DNA of 32,525 nt, from positions 1 through 32,525 of the forward strand of contig JBAQNS010000013.1 in the NCBI GenBank assembly GCA_049304015.1, in the 5' to 3' direction. Shown here one piece after another: positions 29,460 through 32,525 of this stretch. Position numbers and translations under genes: made by a program. The number at the start of each line of letters is the position of its first letter. Position 1 is the stretch's first letter. The notes below the pieces were generated by a model. It was not told the origin of the DNA. It ran no database searches and saw only the letters and a list, made by a program, of their open reading frames with translations. Source of the DNA: JAIFWN01 sp049304015. GTDB taxonomy: Bacteria > Patescibacteriota > Minisyncoccia > Phycocordibacterales > Zambryskibacteraceae.

Positions 29460-29843
29460 ATGAAAACAGTGCATTCACCAGTAAATACAGAAGAAAGAGC
29501 CAAACTTGACTTAAGAGCAGGGGATACAGCTCGTGTCTGGCAGAAAATTCAAGAAAAGGGCAAGACCCGTCTTCAGGCTTTTGAAGGTTTGGTATTAACC
29601 AGAAAGCATGGCAAGGAGGCCGGAGCCACCTTTACTGTTCGTCGAGTATCTTCTGGAGTAGGTGTAGAGAAAACTTTTCTCCTTTATTCTCCAATGATAG
29701 ACAAGATAGAAGTAGTGAAGCGTTCAAAGGTTCGTCGAGCCAAGCTCTACCACATCAGAGATCGAGCAGCCAAGGATATCAGACGTCAGATGAGAAATAC
29801 TCGTATGGCTAAAGAGGTTGAAGAAACTCCTGTTTCAGAATAA
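29460..29843 (+). CDS. rplS: 50S ribosomal protein bL19
   Basis: 127 aa, at the subunit interface. RAGDTARVWQKIQEKGKTRLQAFEGLV, then FTVRRVSSGVGVEKTFLLYSP and IEVVKRSKVRRAKLYHIRDR are unmistakable bL19 patterns. A short C-terminal extension is acidic. It is preceded by an imperfect CCCTAG/CTAGGG hairpin at about 29413-29436 that may end rluA. TAAATT lies 10 nt before the ATG. Confidence 0.96.
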   Translation: MKTVHSPVNTEERAKLDLRAGDTARVWQKIQEKGKTRLQAFEGLVLTRKHGKEAGATFTVRRVSSGVGVEKTFLLYSPMIDKIEVVKRSKVRRAKLYHIRDRAAKDIRRQMRNTRMAKEVEETPVSE

Positions 29844-29870
29844 AACATACTTTGTTATAGTGTGGGTCAT

Positions 29871-29952
29871 GCCCGGGTGGAGAAATTGGTAGACTTACTA
29901 CCTTGAGGTGGTAGCGCCGAAAGGCATGCAGGTTCGAGTCCTGTCCCGGGCA
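29871..29952 (+). tRNA. tRNA-Leu (anticodon GAG)
   Basis: Acceptor GCCCGGG/CCCGGGC, anticodon stem CTACC/GGTAG with loop TTGAGGT giving GAG, class II variable arm (CGCCGAAAGGCAT), T arm GCAGG-TTCGAGT-CCTGT, discriminator A. CCA is not encoded. Confidence 0.94.
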
Positions 29953-29954
29953 CA

Positions 29955-31223
29955 TTATTTATTGTCAGGCAGAATTATCTCAGTATGGGTGTATTTTGGA
30001 TTGAAAATGTATTTGAGTTCTTTCTTGATATCTCCATAACTTATTTTTTGAACTTCAGAAATTCTTTCTTTTAATGTTCTAATTCTGTTCTCATTAATAA
30101 TTGAGACTGAAGCGCCATCTATAATGTCGTGGGTATCTGTTTCTGTTGATTTTATTTGATCGACAGTTAGTTTGTGCATGGTTTCAAACCTGGCTTGCCA
30201 CTTGTTTTCATCTATTTCTTTCAATACCTTCCATATTTCCTTTTCAACTAAAGGAATTTTTTCTACTGAAGTATCTACAGAAATTTCAGTTTGAACATAG
30301 TCTTTATAGTTTGAAAACATAATTCTAACTCCATAAGAAAGAGAGTGTTCAATCCTGAGTCTTTCGAATAAAACATCATAAAGAAACATTCTGATTTGGA
30401 CTCTGAGCCAGTTCTTATCTGTACCTTTTTTGTCGAAGGTGCGGCTAAGAGAGAAGGTGGCTTGTTTCTGGGGGTCACCTATGTCTGCACTATTTATACG
30501 ATTTCTTAGTTTGGTTGGTTTACTAATCGAGCCAACATTAATAATATTTTTCTTACCCTTAGGGGCGTTTTCTATAATCTTCTCAATAATTTTTAAATCC
30601 TTTTCTTGGATAGCGCCGGCCAAAAATATGGAAAGATTTTCTTTGTTGTAATGTTTGGTGTGGAAATCTTTCAAATCCTTATGGCTGATTTTGGCTATAG
30701 TGTTTGGCCAACCGAGGGGTGAATTTATCCTGGCTCTCTGGTGTCCTTTGAAGAGCGTGGCATCAAACTTTTTCACATAACTTAGAAACTTTTCATTTTT
30801 GTAGCGTCCCCATGATTCTTGGGTGATAACCTTGCGCTCATGCTCTACATCTTCTGGACGAATGAATGGATTGAAAACATTGTCGTTTATAAGGGCGAAA
30901 GCTTTATCAAAATTTTCGGGTAAACATTTGCAGTAGCAGACTGTTTGATAGTGACTAGTATATGCGTTGCGGGTATTGAGCATATAAAGCCTGTTGTATT
31001 CTTTGACCGCTTTTTTATCTTGAGCCAGAGGAGAACCATTACCCAAGAGATGTTCTAAAAAGTGAGCCGTGCCCTCTTTGCCCACTGGATCAGTGAAAGC
31101 CCCAGCAGCAAAACTAAAATAAATATGAATACAAGGAGCCCAGGGTAAATTTTTATAATAAACATTAACTCCAGCAATCTTCTTCTTTTTGAAATCAAAT
31201 GGGTCAAAATTTTTTATAGGCAT
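29955..31223 (-). CDS. M16-family zinc peptidase
   Basis: 422 aa from the ATG at 31223. The inverted zinc motif HFLEH lies at residues 54-58 (H54, E57, H58) in GTAHFLEHLLGNGS, with the distal Glu in VEHERKVITQESWG (E129 or E136). LGWPNTIAKISHKDLKDFHTKHYNKENLSIFLAG is the usual 'G....I..I....L..F...Y...N....VAG' continuation. Only one M16 repeat pair of about 420 aa is present, like the processing-peptidase or PqqL-type half enzymes. There is no signal peptide, so it is probably cytoplasmic. An upstream in-frame start at 31367 is rejected because TATACT lies exactly 6 nt before 31223. Confidence 0.88.
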   Translation of the reverse strand: MPIKNFDPFDFKKKKIAGVNVYYKNLPWAPCIHIYFSFAAGAFTDPVGKEGTAHFLEHLLGNGSPLAQDKKAVKEYNRLYMLNTRNAYTSHYQTVCYCKCLPENFDKAFALINDNVFNPFIRPEDVEHERKVITQESWGRYKNEKFLSYVKKFDATLFKGHQRARINSPLGWPNTIAKISHKDLKDFHTKHYNKENLSIFLAGAIQEKDLKIIEKIIENAPKGKKNIINVGSISKPTKLRNRINSADIGDPQKQATFSLSRTFDKKGTDKNWLRVQIRMFLYDVLFERLRIEHSLSYGVRIMFSNYKDYVQTEISVDTSVEKIPLVEKEIWKVLKEIDENKWQARFETMHKLTVDQIKSTETDTHDIIDGASVSIINENRIRTLKERISEVQKISYGDIKKELKYIFNPKYTHTEIILPDNK

Positions 31224-31229
31224 GGCCAA

Positions 31230-31235
31230 AGTATA
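31230..31235 (-). promoter_or_regulatory. -10 box of the M16 peptidase gene (leaderless spacing)
   Basis: TATACT on the minus strand, exactly 6 nt before the ATG at 31223; it fixes the start. Confidence 0.58.
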
Positions 31236-31250
31236 CTCACGAGCCCTTGC

Positions 31251-31280
31251 TTGAGCAATAGACATGTGTTGTGCTATAAT
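31251..31280 (+). promoter_or_regulatory. Promoter of the adenosyltransferase gene
   Basis: TTGAGC (31251-31256), 18-nt spacer, extended TGC-TATAAT (31275-31280). Unlike most genes here it leaves a leader of about 24 nt, with an AGAGGG purine patch about 15 nt before the ATG. Confidence 0.58.
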
Positions 31281-31310
31281 AGATGCACTAGAGGGATTAC
31301 TCCTAAATTT

Positions 31311-31862
31311 ATGCTTTATACAAAGAAAGGTGATGATGGGACAACAAAAACTTTTGGTTGTGACCAAAGGGTTTCAAAGAGCTCATCAGTGGCTGAGGCC
31401 CTAGGTTCCCTTGATGAGATAAATTCCTATCTTGGTTTATGTAAAGTGAAGTCAGTAGAATCCCAACTCAAGGTTGGAGGAGATTCATTTGGAAAGATAG
31501 TACATATACTTCAAGAGAATTTATTTATGGTTCAAGCTGAACTAGCCGGAGCAGATAAACATATTGAAGAGGGTAAGGTGAAACAAGTAGAAGATTGGAT
31601 TGACCTCGCAGAGCACGAGATGCCTCCCATAAAAACTTTCTTTATTTCTGGGGGATCTGATATAGCAGCAACTTTTGATGTGGCTCGAACCATCGCGCGT
31701 CGAGCCGAGAGGCGAGTGGTGGGGGTGAATGAAGAAGGATTAGTAAAACTCGGAGCAGAAACTTTGAAGTTTATGAATCGACTTTCGAGTATACTCTATG
31801 CATTGGCTCGACTATCCAACCATAAATCTGGTATAAAGGAGACCGCGCCGAGCTATAATTAG
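31311..31862 (+). CDS. PduO-type cob(I)alamin adenosyltransferase
   Basis: 183 aa. Transfers the adenosyl group of ATP to cob(I)alamin to make coenzyme B12. N-terminal ATP loop LYTKKGDDGTTKTFG (family TKxGDxGxT), SLDEINSYLGL, IARRAERRVVGV and LKFMNRLSSILYALARL are all diagnostic. It acts as a cytoplasmic trimer. No B12-dependent enzyme, transporter or biosynthetic gene is in the window. The start at 31311 is chosen because the conserved TKKGDDG loop follows directly; the earlier in-frame ATG overlaps the promoter. A short gap separates it from tRNA-His. Confidence 0.9.
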   Translation: MLYTKKGDDGTTKTFGCDQRVSKSSSVAEALGSLDEINSYLGLCKVKSVESQLKVGGDSFGKIVHILQENLFMVQAELAGADKHIEEGKVKQVEDWIDLAEHEMPPIKTFFISGGSDIAATFDVARTIARRAERRVVGVNEEGLVKLGAETLKFMNRLSSILYALARLSNHKSGIKETAPSYN

Positions 31863-31896
31863 TTTATCCCGCAAGTGGAGGGGGAGTGCGCATAAT

Positions 31897-31972
31897 GGTG
31901 GCTATGGTGTAACGGTTAACACTCGAGTTTGTGGAACTCGCAATTCGGGTTCGATTCCCGGTAGCCACCCCA
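31897..31972 (+). tRNA. tRNA-His (anticodon GTG), CCA encoded
   Basis: Extra G at -1 (31897), acceptor GTGGCTA/TAGCCAC, D arm GGTG-TAACGGTTA-ACAC, anticodon stem CGAGT/ACTCG with GTG, T arm TCGGG-TTCGATT-CCCGG, discriminator C, then CCA in the DNA. Its last 17 nt recur at 32112-32128. Confidence 0.95.
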
Positions 31973-31979
31973 ATAAATT

Positions 31980-32008
31980 AAAAATGATTCCTTCTCGGAG
32001 TCATTTTT
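31980..32008 (+). terminator. Terminator of tRNA-His
   Basis: AAAAATGATTCC - TTCT(C) - GGAGTCATTTTT, about 11 bp with one G-T pair, ending in five T. Confidence 0.85.
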
Positions 32009-32044
32009 ATTTATCAGGCTAAGGGAATCGAACCAGAGAGGGGT

Positions 32045-32100
32045 CGGGAGAACACCTGGTCTCCCGTGGAGGAAGGATTGGGAAAACCGTGGGTTTCCCA
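32045..32100. other. Twin hairpins in the gap after tRNA-His
   Basis: CGGGAGA - 8-nt loop - TCTCCCG (32045-32066) and TGGGAAA - 8-nt loop - TTTCCCA (32079-32100). Both have 7-bp perfect stems and 8-nt loops and are 12 nt apart. Neither has a U-tract. Confidence 0.6.
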
Positions 32101-32136
32101 GGAGTGAGATATCCCGGTAGCCACCCCATTGTTTGA

Positions 32137-32142
32137 TATACT
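32137..32142 (+). promoter_or_regulatory. -10 box of the NTF2-like gene (leaderless spacing)
   Basis: TATACT exactly 6 nt before the ATG at 32149; begins 9 nt after the duplicated tRNA-His end. Confidence 0.55.
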
Positions 32143-32148
32143 TTTGGG

Positions 32149-32511
32149 ATGGATATTAAAGAAACCATATTCGAATTAGAGAACAAACTTTTACAATCAG
32201 ATATTAGAAAATCAGTTGAAAATCTGGATGATTTAATATCTGAAGATTTTATAGAATTTGGTAGTTCAGGTGCTATATATACAAAAAAAGATATTTTGGA
32301 GAGGTTGCCCAATTCTCCAGAGATTAAATTTGTGATGACTGACTTTAAGGTAAATGTTTTATCTACAGACATTGTTCAATCTACATTTAAAACTGAGAAG
32401 ATAGATGCTGAGACAGGTAAAAACACCAGGTCTTTAAGAAGCTCTATATGGAAGAATGAGAGCGGTTGGTGGAAAATAATATTTCACCAAGGGACACTAT
32501 TGGCAAACTGA
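32149..32511 (+). CDS. NTF2/SnoaL-fold protein (DUF4440-like)
   Basis: 120 aa. The helix-rich N-terminus (ETIFELENKLLQSD..) leads to DDLISEDFIEFGSSGAIYTKKDILERL, the classic 'Ldddf.e.g..G....r..il' DUF4440 pattern. The strands TDFKVNVLSTDIVQSTF, RSLRSSIWKNESGWWKIIFHQGT complete the cone-shaped fold, with the typical 'SGWWKIIFHQGT' last strand. Such proteins bind small molecules or act as accessory domains; the substrate is unknown. The gene lies just beyond the tRNA-His duplication, so it may have arrived with that event. It is complete within the window. Confidence 0.82.
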   Translation: MDIKETIFELENKLLQSDIRKSVENLDDLISEDFIEFGSSGAIYTKKDILERLPNSPEIKFVMTDFKVNVLSTDIVQSTFKTEKIDAETGKNTRSLRSSIWKNESGWWKIIFHQGTLLAN

Positions 32512-32525
32512 TATTCTCTCTAGAG

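Larger units (their letters stand above)
31956..32128 (+). repeat. Direct repeat of the tRNA-His 3' end, possible attachment-site scar
   Basis: TCCCGGTAGCCACCCCA occurs at 31956-31972 (the end of tRNA-His) and again at 32112-32128, 156 bp apart. The interval contains an inverted T-arm-like piece (32021-32034) and two hairpins, but no ORF. A duplicated tRNA 3' end is the typical footprint of site-specific integration. Confidence 0.6.

Noticed and set aside
31224..31367. N-terminal extension of the M16 peptidase to 31367
   Set aside because: It overlaps the adenosyltransferase promoter and start; TATACT 6 nt before 31223 and the family N-terminus support the shorter form.
1..32525. CRISPR arrays, rRNA genes, transposase or integrase genes
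   Set aside because: Looked for regularly spaced repeats, rRNA-like stretches and recombinase motifs on both strands; none found.

Overview
The window looks like a piece of chromosome from a candidate-phyla-radiation (Patescibacteria, probably Parcubacteria-like) bacterium. I infer this from several things: very compact AT-rich gene packing, a minimal replication-start locus, a PolA with a shrunken proofreading region, a stand-alone HolA-C-like protein beside polA, a DUF5652-type membrane protein, a PilM/N/O locus, and many genes with a -10 box about 6 nt before the start codon. No rRNA gene is present, so the phylum is an inference.

Layout. 1-993: 3' part of a beta-propeller-like protein. 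990-2230 (minus): rpmH, rnpA, yidC. 2231-5250: dnaA, an oriC-like gap, dnaN and a small DciA/DUF721-like gene. 5260-8675: divergent class A PBP and tyrS. 8678-13019 (minus): gspE/pilB, a structured gap, then ruvB, yebC, ruvC and a small acidic protein. 13086-13614: a GC-rich secreted-protein cassette with its own promoter, Shine-Dalgarno and terminator. 13655-17973: tsaE, polA (with an in-frame palindrome), a HolA-C-like gene and guaC. 17993-20620: an accessory stretch (NADAR protein, remnants, peptidase E, an unknown 272-aa protein) beside tRNA-Lys. 20785-25970: doxX, a SpoU methylase, mutM, a second SD-led cassette, ruvA, rpsT, two tRNAs, two membrane proteins, ruvX and a tRNA-binding OB-fold protein. 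26005-28437: pilM, pilN, pilO and a small membrane protein. 28463-32511: four more tRNAs, rluA, rplS, an M16 peptidase, a PduO-type adenosyltransferase and an NTF2-like protein.

How the genes fit together. The window has a replication start module (dnaA, oriC, dnaN), replication and repair enzymes (polA, mutM, and ruvA, ruvB and ruvC spread over two loci plus ruvX), translation genes (rpmH, rplS, rpsT, tyrS, rluA, seven tRNAs) and a split type IV pilus system (gspE/pilB apart from pilMNO).

Most interesting signals. (1) Two intergenic elements, at 21666-21755 and 25502-25600, share short conserved blocks. Their stems differ in sequence but still pair, and each long stem takes in the stop codon of the upstream gene. 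This is a good candidate for an undescribed structured RNA or 3'-UTR element. (2) At least 17 start codons sit 6-7 nt behind a -10 box, which suggests widespread leaderless transcription. A few GC-richer, SD-led genes contrast with this and may be acquired. (3) A 70-nt palindrome lies in frame inside polA. (4) The 3' end of tRNA-His is duplicated 156 bp downstream, with twin hairpins between the copies.
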